A DNA stretch of 64,000 bases from a virus: positions 1 to 64,000 of IMG/VR virus record IMGVR_UViG_3300037258_000514; one strand, written 5' to 3'. Below are positions 1-8,300 of this stretch, in pieces. The position numbers and the translations under genes are program-made. The stretch's first letter is position 1, and every line of letters begins with the position of its first letter. The notes under the pieces were generated by a model that was not told where the DNA came from, did not search any database, and was given only the letters and a program-made list of their open reading frames with translations.

Positions 1-2
1 TC

Positions 3-344
3 CCCGGCGAAACACTCGAGACAATCGAAGAAATGCGTCAATGGGTAATTAAGGCGAAACCTTCCGCAGTTACGTTCTCACTGTTTCAACCTTATCCGGG
101 AAGTGATGTATGGAACAATCCACAGAACTACGGCGTAACACTTCCAAACAATGCGTTTGATAAGTTTTGGATTTATGGACTCGAAGGAACAGAAGACGAG
201 CTTGTTCTATCACTACCTACAATTACAAAAGGCGAATTACTTAGAGCGCGAAGAGAGATAGGCGCTTTTATTGACTCCAATATCGGACATAGAGATAGAA
301 GGCGCGTGGATAGTCAATTCCATGGCGAACCGGCGATGATGTGA
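3..344 (+). CDS. Radical SAM protein, C-terminal part (5' end outside window)
   Basis: The reading frame is open from the window edge, so the ATG at 33 is probably internal. The visible part opens with Pro-Gly-Glu-Thr followed by Leu-Glu-Thr-Ile-Glu-Glu, the PGET-type motif of B12-binding/radical SAM proteins. A Phe-x-Pro-Tyr-Pro-Gly-Ser stretch follows, typical of the closing strands of that barrel. The CxxxCxxC cluster motif would lie upstream and cannot be seen. The next gene starts inside the stop codon (GTGA), so the two are probably co-translated. With the sugar epimerase and glycosyltransferases downstream, a role in making or modifying a surface glycan is possible but inferred. Substrate unknown. 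Confidence 0.6.
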   Translation, partial: PGETLETIEEMRQWVIKAKPSAVTFSLFQPYPGSDVWNNPQNYGVTLPNNAFDKFWIYGLEGTEDELVLSLPTITKGELLRARREIGAFIDSNIGHRDRRRVDSQFHGEPAMM

Positions 345-1378
345 GAATCTTAATTTGTGGTAGTCAAGGCCGTATAATGTCACATACAATTAACAGACTG
401 CTTGAGGGAGGACATTCTGTTATTGGTGTAGATAATGGTCAGAAGTGGGGACTATCGCAAACGACACAATATGAATTTGTCGCCGGAGATTGTTCATCAG
501 CAGAATTACTTCAACCTCTTCTATATGACATAGATTGCGTTATACAAGCTGCTGCAACACTTTACGGTGTACTCGGTTTCCATCGCTATCCTGCCGATAT
601 TTTAAGTAACGATCTTGCAGTACAGAAAACTGTTTTAGAATGTTCTCTCAAAGCAGGTATTAAGCGTATAGTTTATATTTCATCTTCGATGGTTTATGAT
701 AAATCTAATCATTGTTCAGATGAATTAGACGAGAAGTTTGCTGTACCAGTAACAGATTATGGATTATCAAAGCTTGTATGCGAGCGTTTAGTCCAGGCTT
801 ATACTTATCAACACAATCTGAATTATACAATATGGCGTCCATTTAACGCACTTGATCCAACTGAACGCGCTGAAAGTGAACAGGGAATAAGTCATGTTAT
901 TCCCGATATGCTTCAGAGACTAATTGTAGAACAACAGAACCCTTTAGAAATTCTCGGTGACGGAAATCAGATTAGATGCTTTTGCCACATTCGTGAAATA
1001 GGCGAAGCAATTGCCGACTTTTCATTCGACTCACGAACACTAAATGGAATCTTTAATTTAGGACGCCACGAAGCTATTTCAATGAAAGACTTAGCTTTAA
1101 GGCTTTACGATGAAGCCTGTAAACAGGGTTTAATCGTTAATCCTGAAGAACTTAAATTTACTTCATTAAAGGTTCCGTCTACAGATGTTCGGGAAAGGAT
1201 CGGATCATTTAACAAGATAAAGAAAGCAGTTAATTGGACATCGAATATTTCATTAACTTCGATGATTCACGATTGTGTTTCATCGTATAGTAAACCCAAA
1301 TTACAAAGTAATGAAAGACAACATAAATCATTACAAACTGCAAATCAATCTGCAACATCAATGACTTTTACAGGATGA
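341..1378 (+). CDS. NAD-dependent epimerase/dehydratase (extended SDR)
   Basis: The 345-residue protein starts at a GTG overlapping the previous stop. It opens with a Rossmann strand and the loop GSQGRIM at residues 7-13, where the third glycine of GxxGxxG is replaced by Met. Asp31 follows the second strand and suits NAD binding. Ser114-Ser116 and Tyr140/Lys144 (YGLSK) form the catalytic Ser-Tyr-Lys set of the extended short-chain dehydrogenases. Members act on nucleotide sugars (epimerases, dehydratases). The length fits the family; the last 30 residues are low complexity. Its place before glycosyltransferases suggests it supplies a sugar donor. The exact reaction cannot be read from sequence. 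Confidence 0.8.
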   Translation: MRILICGSQGRIMSHTINRLLEGGHSVIGVDNGQKWGLSQTTQYEFVAGDCSSAELLQPLLYDIDCVIQAAATLYGVLGFHRYPADILSNDLAVQKTVLECSLKAGIKRIVYISSSMVYDKSNHCSDELDEKFAVPVTDYGLSKLVCERLVQAYTYQHNLNYTIWRPFNALDPTERAESEQGISHVIPDMLQRLIVEQQNPLEILGDGNQIRCFCHIREIGEAIADFSFDSRTLNGIFNLGRHEAISMKDLALRLYDEACKQGLIVNPEELKFTSLKVPSTDVRERIGSFNKIKKAVNWTSNISLTSMIHDCVSSYSKPKLQSNERQHKSLQTANQSATSMTFTG

Positions 1379-1381
1379 CAA

Positions 1382-2077
1382 ATGATCTCTGTTCTTCTCC
1401 CTACACGCAAGCGCCCGCTTTTCTTAAAACGCATGGTTGATTCTCTTCGAGAGATGTCAACTATACAACCTGAAATTATCGTTTACATTGACGATGATGA
1501 TCAGGAAACCCCGCCTATGGCTGCTCAACTCGGTCTTGTTTCAATCATCGGTCCCAGAATTACTATGACAGACTACTGGAATAAGTGTTACGAAAAGGCC
1601 AGTAATGATATTGTCATGCAGGCAGGTGACGATATTGTCTTTCGTACAAAAGGCTGGGATAAGATGGTCGAAGACGAATTTGCAAAGTGGCCTGATAAGA
1701 TCGTTCTTGTTCACGGAGATGATCTCGACGACAATTTTAGAAGTAACTTTGGAACTCACTCTCTTTTACACAGACGTTGGATTGAGACGCTCGGGTATTT
1801 TATTCCTCCCTATTTTTCTTCTGATAACGGCGATCGTTGGTTAATGGCCGTAGCTAATTTTTTAGGAAGAAGAGTGTATCTCCCGTTTGTTACAGAACAT
1901 TTGCATTATAGAACAGGCAAAGCTGTACTAGACGATACTTATAAGGAACGTCTAGCTCGCCACAGAGTTGATAACCCTGATCAACTATATATGGATATGA
2001 TTTCAGAAAGAATACAGGACGCCGCAAAGCTACAGGCCATAATGGACGAGGAGCTTGAGAATGTTAATATCGCCTGA
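1382..2077 (+). CDS. Glycosyltransferase, GT-A fold (family 2-like)
   Basis: The 231-residue protein opens with Ile-Ser-Val-Leu-Leu-Pro-Thr-Arg, the usual first strand of family 2 glycosyltransferases. Four consecutive Asp residues (37-40) follow a hydrophobic strand, and Gly-Asp-Asp at 82-84 is the likely metal/nucleotide-binding DxD-type motif. His and Arg residues near 177-180 could complete the acceptor side. There is no membrane segment, so it is probably cytoplasmic. It starts 4 bases after the epimerase stop, and its 3' end overlaps the next glycosyltransferase gene. Donor and acceptor are unknown; the virion or a host glycan are both possible. Confidence 0.75.
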   Translation: MISVLLPTRKRPLFLKRMVDSLREMSTIQPEIIVYIDDDDQETPPMAAQLGLVSIIGPRITMTDYWNKCYEKASNDIVMQAGDDIVFRTKGWDKMVEDEFAKWPDKIVLVHGDDLDDNFRSNFGTHSLLHRRWIETLGYFIPPYFSSDNGDRWLMAVANFLGRRVYLPFVTEHLHYRTGKAVLDDTYKERLARHRVDNPDQLYMDMISERIQDAAKLQAIMDEELENVNIA

Positions 2078-2711
2078 TGAAGTTGGAAAGAACTATTTAC
2101 TTGTAGGTGTGCCTGCATGCGGTCGCGCTACAACAGTTAGATGGGGGATAAATTTAACATCACAGATTTATCCACTCAGTATGTCGCACAATTTCCTAGT
2201 AGTGAAAGGCGCAGAAGCAGGAGAAGCACGAAATCAAATAGTTAACTATGTAAAAGAATCTAAAGCCAAACTTCTTTGGATGGTTGACGACGATGTTTTT
2301 CCTCCGCAATATGCTGTGCAGAAAATGCTCTATGCTATGATGAGTAAAAAAGATGTAATGGCTTGTGCTGGAATTGTCTATACAAAGTCAGAAATCCCTG
2401 TACCGTTAGTATTTGAACATAATGGTTCTGGTCCTTACCTTAATTGGAAACACGGACGCGTTTTTGAAGTTCCGGGTTTTATCAGTACGGGATGTATGCT
2501 TATCAAGACTGAGATTTTTGATAAGATCGAAACTCCGTGGTTTAAAACTACAGACTACCCTGATAGAATGACAGAGGATGTTTACTTTTGTCTAAAGGTT
2601 AGGGAAGCGGGATATAAAATTCTAGCTCACGGCGGCGTGCTTTGTGGACATTACGATTTTAGAACGAAGAAAGTAGTTAGGGCTCCGGAGGAAACAGCAC
2701 TAATCACTTAG
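2061..2711 (+). CDS. Glycosyltransferase-like protein with DDD motif
   Basis: The ATG at 2061 is preceded by AGGAG with a 7-base gap; a TTG at 2055 is too close to that site. The 216-residue product has Trp-Met-Val-Asp-Asp-Asp-Val-Phe-Pro-Pro at about 73-82, the metal-binding DDD of GT-A enzymes, and a conserved Asp-x-x-Phe-Cys segment near 175. The genes at 2940 and 6073 are paralogues; the one at 2940 has lost the acidic triad. The gene ends in TAG, followed four codons later by an in-frame TGA. Function beyond sugar transfer is not determined. Confidence 0.7.
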   Translation: MLISPDEVGKNYLLVGVPACGRATTVRWGINLTSQIYPLSMSHNFLVVKGAEAGEARNQIVNYVKESKAKLLWMVDDDVFPPQYAVQKMLYAMMSKKDVMACAGIVYTKSEIPVPLVFEHNGSGPYLNWKHGRVFEVPGFISTGCMLIKTEIFDKIETPWFKTTDYPDRMTEDVYFCLKVREAGYKILAHGGVLCGHYDFRTKKVVRAPEETALIT

Positions 2712-2722
2712 GAGAGAGTAAG

Positions 2723-2947
2723 ATGAGCGAAAATAAAGAAAGAAGTAGAATGGAACAACTAAGAGAAGCTCGTGAAATTTTACTTTCTTCGTTGTTAAGT
2801 GTTACTGAAAACTCACTTAGCAATATTAGAAGAATTGATAGAGCAATTGAAAAACTTGAAAATAAAGAAGCAGATCCTGCACCGAGTTATGAAGATGATT
2901 TAAAATTCTTGAAACGATTAGGTATTAAGGAAGTAGAAAATGAGTGA
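2723..2947 (+). CDS. Small charged helical protein, unknown
   Basis: This 74-residue product is rich in Glu, Arg and Leu and has spacing consistent with an alpha-helical coiled coil over residues 5-50. A ribosome-binding site (GGAGAG) lies 6 bases before the ATG and overlaps the amber stop of the previous gene. Its stop overlaps the start of the next glycosyltransferase-like gene, indicating translational coupling. I recognise no family. It may be an accessory subunit of the neighbouring glycosyltransferases, but that rests only on position. Confidence 0.6.
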   Translation: MSENKERSRMEQLREAREILLSSLLSVTENSLSNIRRIDRAIEKLENKEADPAPSYEDDLKFLKRLGIKEVENE

Positions 2948-3581
2948 GAATGTAGGGTTTGGAGCAAATAAACTAATCATTAGTGTACCGAGTTGTGAAA
3001 CACCTGCTTCTGTGGATTGGGCTATCAATTTGGCCAGTCAATACTGGCCATTAACTGTTTCCATTGAATACTCATCGCAAGAGGGTGTAGGACAAGATTT
3101 AGATTTGCTCAGGAATTATACAGTTGCGTACGCGTTAGGAACAAAAACAAAGTACATTTGGTTTGTAAGAGAAAATTCTCTTCCGCCGAACTGGGCAGTG
3201 CATCGTTTGTTAGAAGCAATGCGTGTTGATCCTAAGATTATGATTTGTGCTGGTATGTCACGAACAAATGTTCCTGAATCTGTTGAATTTTTAGACGAAG
3301 TTACAGTATTTGTTGATGAAAATAAAAATGAATTCGAAGTACTCTCTCTAACTCAAAACAATCATGTTGGATTGGAGTGTACACTTATTAAAACAGAAGT
3401 ATTCGACTTAATCCCTGAACCGTGGTTTAAATCGACAGATTTAGTTAAATCTGATAGTCGTTTGTGTTATGAGGTTATGGCGGCAGGATATAAGGTCTGT
3501 GCGCATTCAGGTGTAATGTGCGGTCGTGTTGATGAATCAGGTAGAAGTCACTGGCCTGAAGAAGCACTGGTTGCAGTCTAA
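2940..3581 (+). CDS. Glycosyltransferase-like paralogue lacking the DDD motif
   Basis: The 213-residue product aligns along its length with the gene at 2061: same opening strand, a W-x-V-x-x-x-x-x-P-P segment, a Cys-Ala-Gly segment, Leu-Ile-Lys-Thr-Glu-x-Phe-Asp and the closing Ala-His-x-Gly-Val-x-Cys-Gly. At the position of the metal-binding Asp triad it has Arg77-Glu78-Asn79. It is therefore probably catalytically inactive or metal-independent and could serve as a partner subunit. It starts within the end of the preceding small gene. Frame and ribosome-binding context look intact, so it is not a simple pseudogene. Confidence 0.65.
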   Translation: MSENVGFGANKLIISVPSCETPASVDWAINLASQYWPLTVSIEYSSQEGVGQDLDLLRNYTVAYALGTKTKYIWFVRENSLPPNWAVHRLLEAMRVDPKIMICAGMSRTNVPESVEFLDEVTVFVDENKNEFEVLSLTQNNHVGLECTLIKTEVFDLIPEPWFKSTDLVKSDSRLCYEVMAAGYKVCAHSGVMCGRVDESGRSHWPEEALVAV

Positions 3582-3585
3582 TAAA

Positions 3586-4311
3586 ATGAATAAGTTAACT
3601 GTAGTATCTCCCGCTTTTTATGAAACAACTCAGCCTTATCAACTGCTCGTTGATTCCTGTAAGCACTACGGCATTCAACTACATCTTTATGGATTAGGTG
3701 AACCGTGGCCTTGGTACTTTGATGCTAAAGTTTTAAGACTCAAAGCTGAAATAGAAGAACTTGACACAGAACTCGTTCTTGTGTGCGATGCCGATGATGC
3801 GTTTATTATGGGTCCGCAAGCCGAGATTTTAAACAAGTATTACAGGTTCGAATCCGATATTGTTGTATCAGCTGATAGAACTCAAGAAGAGGGAGATTCA
3901 AAATTTCCTCAAAGTATTTTCAGAGACTTATATCCTTTATCTTCAACTCCTTGGCGCTATTGCAACTCAGGCGGTTATATTGGTAAGAAAGAAAGTATTT
4001 TAGATCTTCTAAATACGATGGCTACGCTAAAACAGCCTGAGTATATTCCGATCTATAGAAGTAAAGATTGGGATAACGATCAATTTAGAATGTCAATTGC
4101 ATACTTAAATGGTTATGCTATGCGAGTAGATACTAGATGCAATATTTTTCAAACGACAGGATGCGCAGAGAAAGAAGAACTTGTTTGGAAAAGTAACTAT
4201 TTAATGAATAGTGTAACTGGTAATTTTCCCTGTATCATTCATTTCAATGGCAATGCACCTGGAATAAAGGAGACGTACGAAAAATGCTTCGCGCTTCGAA
4301 CTACTCAGTAA
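3586..4311 (+). CDS. Glycosyltransferase resembling the PLOD/procollagen type
   Basis: I chose the ATG at 3586, just after the previous stop, because the longer frame from 3526 lies inside the previous gene. The 241-residue product has Val-Cys-Asp-Ala-Asp-Asp-Ala at about 66-72, a DxD metal site. Downstream are an Asn-Ser-Gly-Gly-Tyr-Ile-Gly segment and Asp-Trp-Asp-Asn-Asp-Gln. This order is typical of the glycosyltransferase domain of PLOD/LH3-like enzymes and related phage and giant-virus proteins. A His-Phe-Asn-Gly-Asn segment near the end suits the same fold. The acceptor is unknown. It belongs to the 5' glycan cluster and overlaps the next gene by 28 bases. Confidence 0.7.
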   Translation: MNKLTVVSPAFYETTQPYQLLVDSCKHYGIQLHLYGLGEPWPWYFDAKVLRLKAEIEELDTELVLVCDADDAFIMGPQAEILNKYYRFESDIVVSADRTQEEGDSKFPQSIFRDLYPLSSTPWRYCNSGGYIGKKESILDLLNTMATLKQPEYIPIYRSKDWDNDQFRMSIAYLNGYAMRVDTRCNIFQTTGCAEKEELVWKSNYLMNSVTGNFPCIIHFNGNAPGIKETYEKCFALRTTQ

Positions 4312-4544
4312 CATTTAACCCGGATGGTCCTCCCGTTGAGCAGGATAGCTTCACTTGTGGACACTGCCAGAGAATAACATTTGTTAAACCTGGACAGAGA
4401 CCGGATGATATTGGTGGATTGTGCAAAGTATGTATGAATTTGATTTGTCCTGAATGTGTTGGTTTAATGGTGTGCGATCCTTTTGAAGAGAAACTAAAAC
4501 GAGCAGAACAACGTGATAGATTTAGACGTCAAGTAGATCTATAG
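4284..4544 (+). CDS. Small zinc-ribbon protein
   Basis: The 86-residue protein has CxxC at Cys25/Cys28, another pair at Cys47/Cys50 and a further Cys55/Cys58, with a basic C-terminal tail. Zinc-ribbon proteins of this size are common among phage structural genes, where they are thought to be minor virion or assembly proteins. A GGAG site precedes the ATG within the end of the upstream gene. The gene ends in TAG. The next start (4560) is in the same frame with no other stop between, so amber readthrough would give a fused protein. The downstream signal peptide and its own upstream purine stretch argue that two separate proteins are normal. Confidence 0.65.
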   Translation: MLRASNYSVTFNPDGPPVEQDSFTCGHCQRITFVKPGQRPDDIGGLCKVCMNLICPECVGLMVCDPFEEKLKRAEQRDRFRRQVDL

Positions 4545-4559
4545 CGGAGTTACTCTAAA

Positions 4560-5108
4560 ATGCAAATTCTTCAGTTTTTCATCTTAACAGCGATATTTAT
4601 ACAATCTGTTATCATTTTGCCGGCTCAACAACTTATTACACAAGCAAAAGCAGTTTCAGTATTAGTTAACAATGATCAAATTATTGGATATTCCTGGGGA
4701 ATCGCTATTCCCAGTAAATACGAACCGACTAAGCAATTAATTTCATGTAAATTTACAAAAGTAGAGAAAGCAAAAGCTAGTAATGTTCTTCTTGTTAAAA
4801 CGTGCCTCAACAAAACGATTAATATTTATTTCACAAGTGAAGATAGTTTTGTATGCAAGACTCCATGTTCTTTTGAGGGTACGACATTTAATTGGAATGA
4901 TGAAGTACGTTGGGCGCCCGACGGCACAAACTACCGAGTTGTTAATTCCGAAATACTCGTAGTATTTGGTAGTTTTACTGATCCATCAGGCACAATGATT
5001 CCAGCAGCTGCAAATATATCATTTAGAACTTGGCCAACAAATTATCAAGATTACAATTTCCCGATTCTTATGGGCGGAACATTTGGCGTTGAACTAGGTC
5101 AAAAATAA
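4560..5108 (+). CDS. Exported protein of unknown function
   Basis: The 182-residue product begins with a hydrophobic stretch (about residues 5-22) followed by Pro-Ala-Gln-Gln, a plausible Sec signal peptide with a cleavage site near 23. The rest is beta-rich with four cysteines (two in Cys-Lys-Thr-Pro-Cys) that could form disulphides after export. I recognise no family. The stop overlaps the next ATG (TAATG). Exported proteins are unexpected inside a phage tail-fibre cluster, because virion proteins normally assemble in the cytoplasm. It may act on the host envelope or be a moron gene. Confidence 0.55.
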   Translation: MQILQFFILTAIFIQSVIILPAQQLITQAKAVSVLVNNDQIIGYSWGIAIPSKYEPTKQLISCKFTKVEKAKASNVLLVKTCLNKTINIYFTSEDSFVCKTPCSFEGTTFNWNDEVRWAPDGTNYRVVNSEILVVFGSFTDPSGTMIPAAANISFRTWPTNYQDYNFPILMGGTFGVELGQK

Positions 5109-6073
5109 TGGCAGATACTAAGATTAGTGCTCTCCCGACTGTAACAACAGCGCAGGGAACAGATCAATTCGCAGTTAATCAAGGCGGCGTTTCTATGCAG
5201 GAAACGCTTGCTCAAGCATTAACTGATGATGTTCACGCTGGATATTCTGAATACACAGCAATTGCGTCTCCCAGTACACCCTCAGGGGCCGTAAGATTCT
5301 ATGCTCAACAATCAGCAAGATATTTGCCGCGATGGATTGGTCCCTCAGGATTAGATACAGGCGTGCAACCAGCATTGTTTGGTAATAATGTTGTAATGTG
5401 GCTTGTAGGGACATCAATAACGGCGGCTATTAACTTTGGAACTGCTTGGACAGTCGCTACGACACAAGCAACCCCAACCATTGCAAATACAAATTTCATG
5501 ACGCAGATGAAGCGCGCTACGTTTACGACAACAACAACTGCTGCAAATACATCAGGCGTTAGAAGCAGTGCTCCTTGTTGTTGGATTGGAAGTTCTGCTG
5601 GTCAAGGCGGTTTTTATTTTGTTGTAAGATTTGGAATCGCAACATATTCATCGACAATGCGTGTATGGGCAGGATTATCAGCTCTTACAACAGCGTTGGC
5701 AGCCGATCCCAGTTCCACAGTAAATACATGTGCAATGACAAAGGATACAGGGGAAACAACTTGGCAATGTACTACAGTAAATGGACTCGGTTCTGCAACA
5801 AAAATAAGTACAGGGAGAACTACACAAGCCGGAACAACATCAGACATATTTGATTTTAGAATGTTTTGTGCGCCTAATGGTACATCAATCACATTTAATG
5901 TTGAAGACATTACATCGGGAACAGTTTATGTAAATAACTCATCTCAAACGTTAACTTTACCGGGTAACTCAGCTATGTTACTCCCTCACGTTGAATGCAC
6001 GAACGTTGCTGGGGGTGCGGGTACGGCAGTTGCAATCTTCTTAAATAAAATTTACATCGAGACGGATAACTAA
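5108..6073 (+). CDS. Tail fibre / receptor-binding-like structural protein
   Basis: The 321-residue product starts Met-Ala-Asp-Thr-Lys-Ile-Ser-Ala-Leu-Pro, followed by a Gly-Thr-Asp-Gln-Phe segment. This N-terminal signature recurs in many phage tail-fibre and virion surface proteins. The remainder is Thr/Ser/Gly-rich, beta-strand-like and lacks charged clusters, consistent with a beta-sandwich (lectin or laminin-G-like) tip domain. There is no signal peptide. It is coupled to the genes on both sides by TAATG overlaps. Sugar or receptor binding is inferred from the family signature and composition. Confidence 0.65.
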   Translation: MADTKISALPTVTTAQGTDQFAVNQGGVSMQETLAQALTDDVHAGYSEYTAIASPSTPSGAVRFYAQQSARYLPRWIGPSGLDTGVQPALFGNNVVMWLVGTSITAAINFGTAWTVATTQATPTIANTNFMTQMKRATFTTTTTAANTSGVRSSAPCCWIGSSAGQGGFYFVVRFGIATYSSTMRVWAGLSALTTALAADPSSTVNTCAMTKDTGETTWQCTTVNGLGSATKISTGRTTQAGTTSDIFDFRMFCAPNGTSITFNVEDITSGTVYVNNSSQTLTLPGNSAMLLPHVECTNVAGGAGTAVAIFLNKIYIETDN

Positions 6074-6807
6074 TGAAAGAAAAAGTTGTTATCGGCTGGC
6101 CTGATGGAGGAAATGTTTACGGCGGATTTACTAAATCCCTGCTCTCTTTACTTCATTTTGAATTGAACAACCCTAATGATCGCTATGAAGTTTTAGAACC
6201 AATTCGATCTACCGGGTTATATATAACAGAGAATAGAAATGAGTTAATTAGACAAGCTAAAGAATATAAAGCAGATTGGCTTCTTCAGATTGATGGAGAC
6301 GAAACTTTTAATCCTAGTTTACTCAAAACTTTGCTTCGAACAGCTGATAAGGAAACAAGGCCGGTTGTTGTTGGTATTTATGCTAATATTGGATATGTTG
6401 AAAACGGCGGATTTAACCTAATTGATTGTGTATACGCAGAAGGCCCGGATGGACGTTATAGAAATATGGCTCCTCCTAAAAATCTCGTTCCTTTTATTGT
6501 AGACGCAGCAGGAACTGGTGTATTTTTAACGCATACATCGATTTATGACAAGATCCTCCCGCCTTGGTTCTGGCTCGAGCAACTCCAGTTGCCTGACGGT
6601 AAAATCCAGTTTATGAATGAGGATATCGCCTTTTGTCGTATTCTTAGAGAAAACGGATATAAGATCTGGTGCGATCCGCTAGCTGAAGCAACTCATTGGA
6701 AAATGCTTCCGTTAAACGCGTCACCTACCGGTCAATTTATTCGTAAGATAGGGAAAGATAAACAAGAACACAATATTAATATCGGAGCTGAAATAGTAGG
6801 AGTATAA
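6073..6807 (+). CDS. Glycosyltransferase-like protein with DGD motif
   Basis: The 244-residue product has Leu-Gln-Ile-Asp-Gly-Asp-Glu at about 75-81, a DxD metal site. A later Phe-Met-Asn-Glu-Asp-Ile-Ala-Phe-Cys segment matches the acidic catalytic region of its relatives at 2061 and 2940. The gene sits among tail-fibre and virion genes, so it may glycosylate virion proteins; that is inference. ATG overlaps the previous stop. No membrane segments are seen. Confidence 0.65.
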   Translation: MKEKVVIGWPDGGNVYGGFTKSLLSLLHFELNNPNDRYEVLEPIRSTGLYITENRNELIRQAKEYKADWLLQIDGDETFNPSLLKTLLRTADKETRPVVVGIYANIGYVENGGFNLIDCVYAEGPDGRYRNMAPPKNLVPFIVDAAGTGVFLTHTSIYDKILPPWFWLEQLQLPDGKIQFMNEDIAFCRILRENGYKIWCDPLAEATHWKMLPLNASPTGQFIRKIGKDKQEHNINIGAEIVGV

Positions 6808-6984
6808 ATGGCTATTAATTATTACGAATTAGAAAATGGAACAGGACACTATGAATTAGAAAATGGTTCTGGTTCTCTTCTACTACAATCATCCGATGAT
6901 CCGAATTATATTGGTGCAGTTGGAGTAGAGACAAATCTTCCCGGTGGTTTAAGACTAGATCCATTAAAGATAATTGGATATTAA
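6808..6984 (+). CDS. Small protein with internal YELENG repeat
   Basis: A 58-residue frame runs from an ATG directly after the previous stop to a TAA directly before the next ATG, so it fills the gap exactly. The N-terminus contains Tyr-Glu-Leu-Glu-Asn-Gly twice, nine residues apart, followed by a Ser/Leu-rich and Gly-rich tail. Similar short repeat proteins are found among phage tail accessory genes. AGGAG lies upstream of the ATG. The perfect packing and the repeat support a real gene; its role is unknown. Confidence 0.6.
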   Translation: MAINYYELENGTGHYELENGSGSLLLQSSDDPNYIGAVGVETNLPGGLRLDPLKIIGY

Positions 6985-8298
6985 ATGGCGATCAGTCCTG
7001 ATCACATAACAGTTAGTTCTGCGGGTTTATCTTCAGGAGCGTCGTTAACAACGTCTTCTAGTACAGGTAATCTAAGTGCTGTTGCTATATGTTTGTCTGC
7101 TGTAGCAGGATTAGTTAATAGTGTAACAGATAATAAGAGTAATGCGTATTTGTTGGGAGTTAAGAAAGACGACACACTCTCAGATTTGGAGATTTGGTAC
7201 GCTCCGAATGCAACAACAGGAATAACATCAGTTACTGTTACATTTGTAGGTACAGCAACTATGTTATTTGCCGTTTATGACTGTTCCGGAGCATTAACAA
7301 CAAATCCTTTTGTTAACGCTGATTTTATAGAATCAAATGCAACTGGCAGTACAGCGACGACTAATCCTGTTGGTCCAACAGTTAATTACAATTATGGAGG
7401 AACATTTTCTATTGCAATCTGTTTCTCAACTGGTTCCGTGTCAGCTGTAAGTTCACCCTATACTTTAGACCTAGCTAGTCATAACGGATTGGCTCATGCA
7501 GCATTTGCGGGAACAGGCGTATTTCAACCGAGTTGGACAACACTTGTAAGTCAACCTTGGGCCGGTGTTAATGCCCTATTTGCTTCAAATGCAGGATCAA
7601 ATAATATTAGATTTTTAAAAGGTAAAAGTGGAAGTAATTTACCATCAATTCAAGCTAGTCCTGTAACAACGGCTATCGGAGATTTAGTTATTCTAATAGA
7701 TGTTTCAAGTGGCGGTTCAGCGCCATTTTTCACTGATAATAAAGGAAATACTTTTATAAACGTTCCTGGTATGAATCCTTTTAGTGGCGGAGGCGGAGAT
7801 AGTAACGTTGGATATTGCATTCTTACATCAGCCGGAACTAATCATATTTTCCAATTTAATTCGGCTTTTAATACAACCGGACCAATACTTGGAATAGTAA
7901 TTACACCAAATATAACGCCGACACTTACGGATAAGAATATAGCTTTTACATCATCTTCAGGTACTACATTTACAGGTGTTTCTTGCACGCCTCATGCCGG
8001 AGATTATTTATTTAACTGGACAGACGTGCAAGATGGACAAGAGTCAAGTTTTACTGCTAACGGCTCATGGATACTGGGACCATTTGAATTAGACGGTAAT
8101 AGTTATTCAGATCCACAGACATTAACATATCAGTTAAATGCTGTTGGGGGTTCTACATCTGATAATTCATCTGTATCTCCAAATGCAGCTTCGGCAGTCG
8201 AAGCCATAATTGCATTTACAATTGCAGCTTCATCGCCATCGAATATTTATCCAAATGATTTAACACCCGGGACGAATGTAGTATTTGAGATTGCATAA
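6985..8298 (+). CDS. Virion surface protein with two beta-rich repeats
   Basis: The 437-residue product is Ser/Thr/Gly/Asn-rich, has few charges and contains no signal peptide. Residues about 1-200 and 205-420 look like two copies of the same fold: each has a 'gdL.vl..dvs' type strand, a 'tdn.gN.' turn with Asp-Asn-Lys, and a closing 'a..ai.af' strand. The C-terminus reads Asn-Asp-Leu-Thr-Pro-Gly-Thr, a motif also seen at the end of the gene at 10217 (Glu-Asp-Met-Thr-Pro-Gly-Ser). It resembles the downstream gene at 8752. Probably a tail-fibre or decoration protein; exact location unknown. Confidence 0.55.
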   Translation: MAISPDHITVSSAGLSSGASLTTSSSTGNLSAVAICLSAVAGLVNSVTDNKSNAYLLGVKKDDTLSDLEIWYAPNATTGITSVTVTFVGTATMLFAVYDCSGALTTNPFVNADFIESNATGSTATTNPVGPTVNYNYGGTFSIAICFSTGSVSAVSSPYTLDLASHNGLAHAAFAGTGVFQPSWTTLVSQPWAGVNALFASNAGSNNIRFLKGKSGSNLPSIQASPVTTAIGDLVILIDVSSGGSAPFFTDNKGNTFINVPGMNPFSGGGGDSNVGYCILTSAGTNHIFQFNSAFNTTGPILGIVITPNITPTLTDKNIAFTSSSGTTFTGVSCTPHAGDYLFNWTDVQDGQESSFTANGSWILGPFELDGNSYSDPQTLTYQLNAVGGSTSDNSSVSPNAASAVEAIIAFTIAASSPSNIYPNDLTPGTNVVFEIA

Positions 8299-8300
8299 CT

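Noticed and set aside
4284-5108. Zinc-ribbon and exported protein as a single readthrough protein
   Set aside because: The second part has its own ATG and an N-terminal signal peptide, which would not work in the middle of a fusion. The in-frame relation alone has a one-in-three chance.
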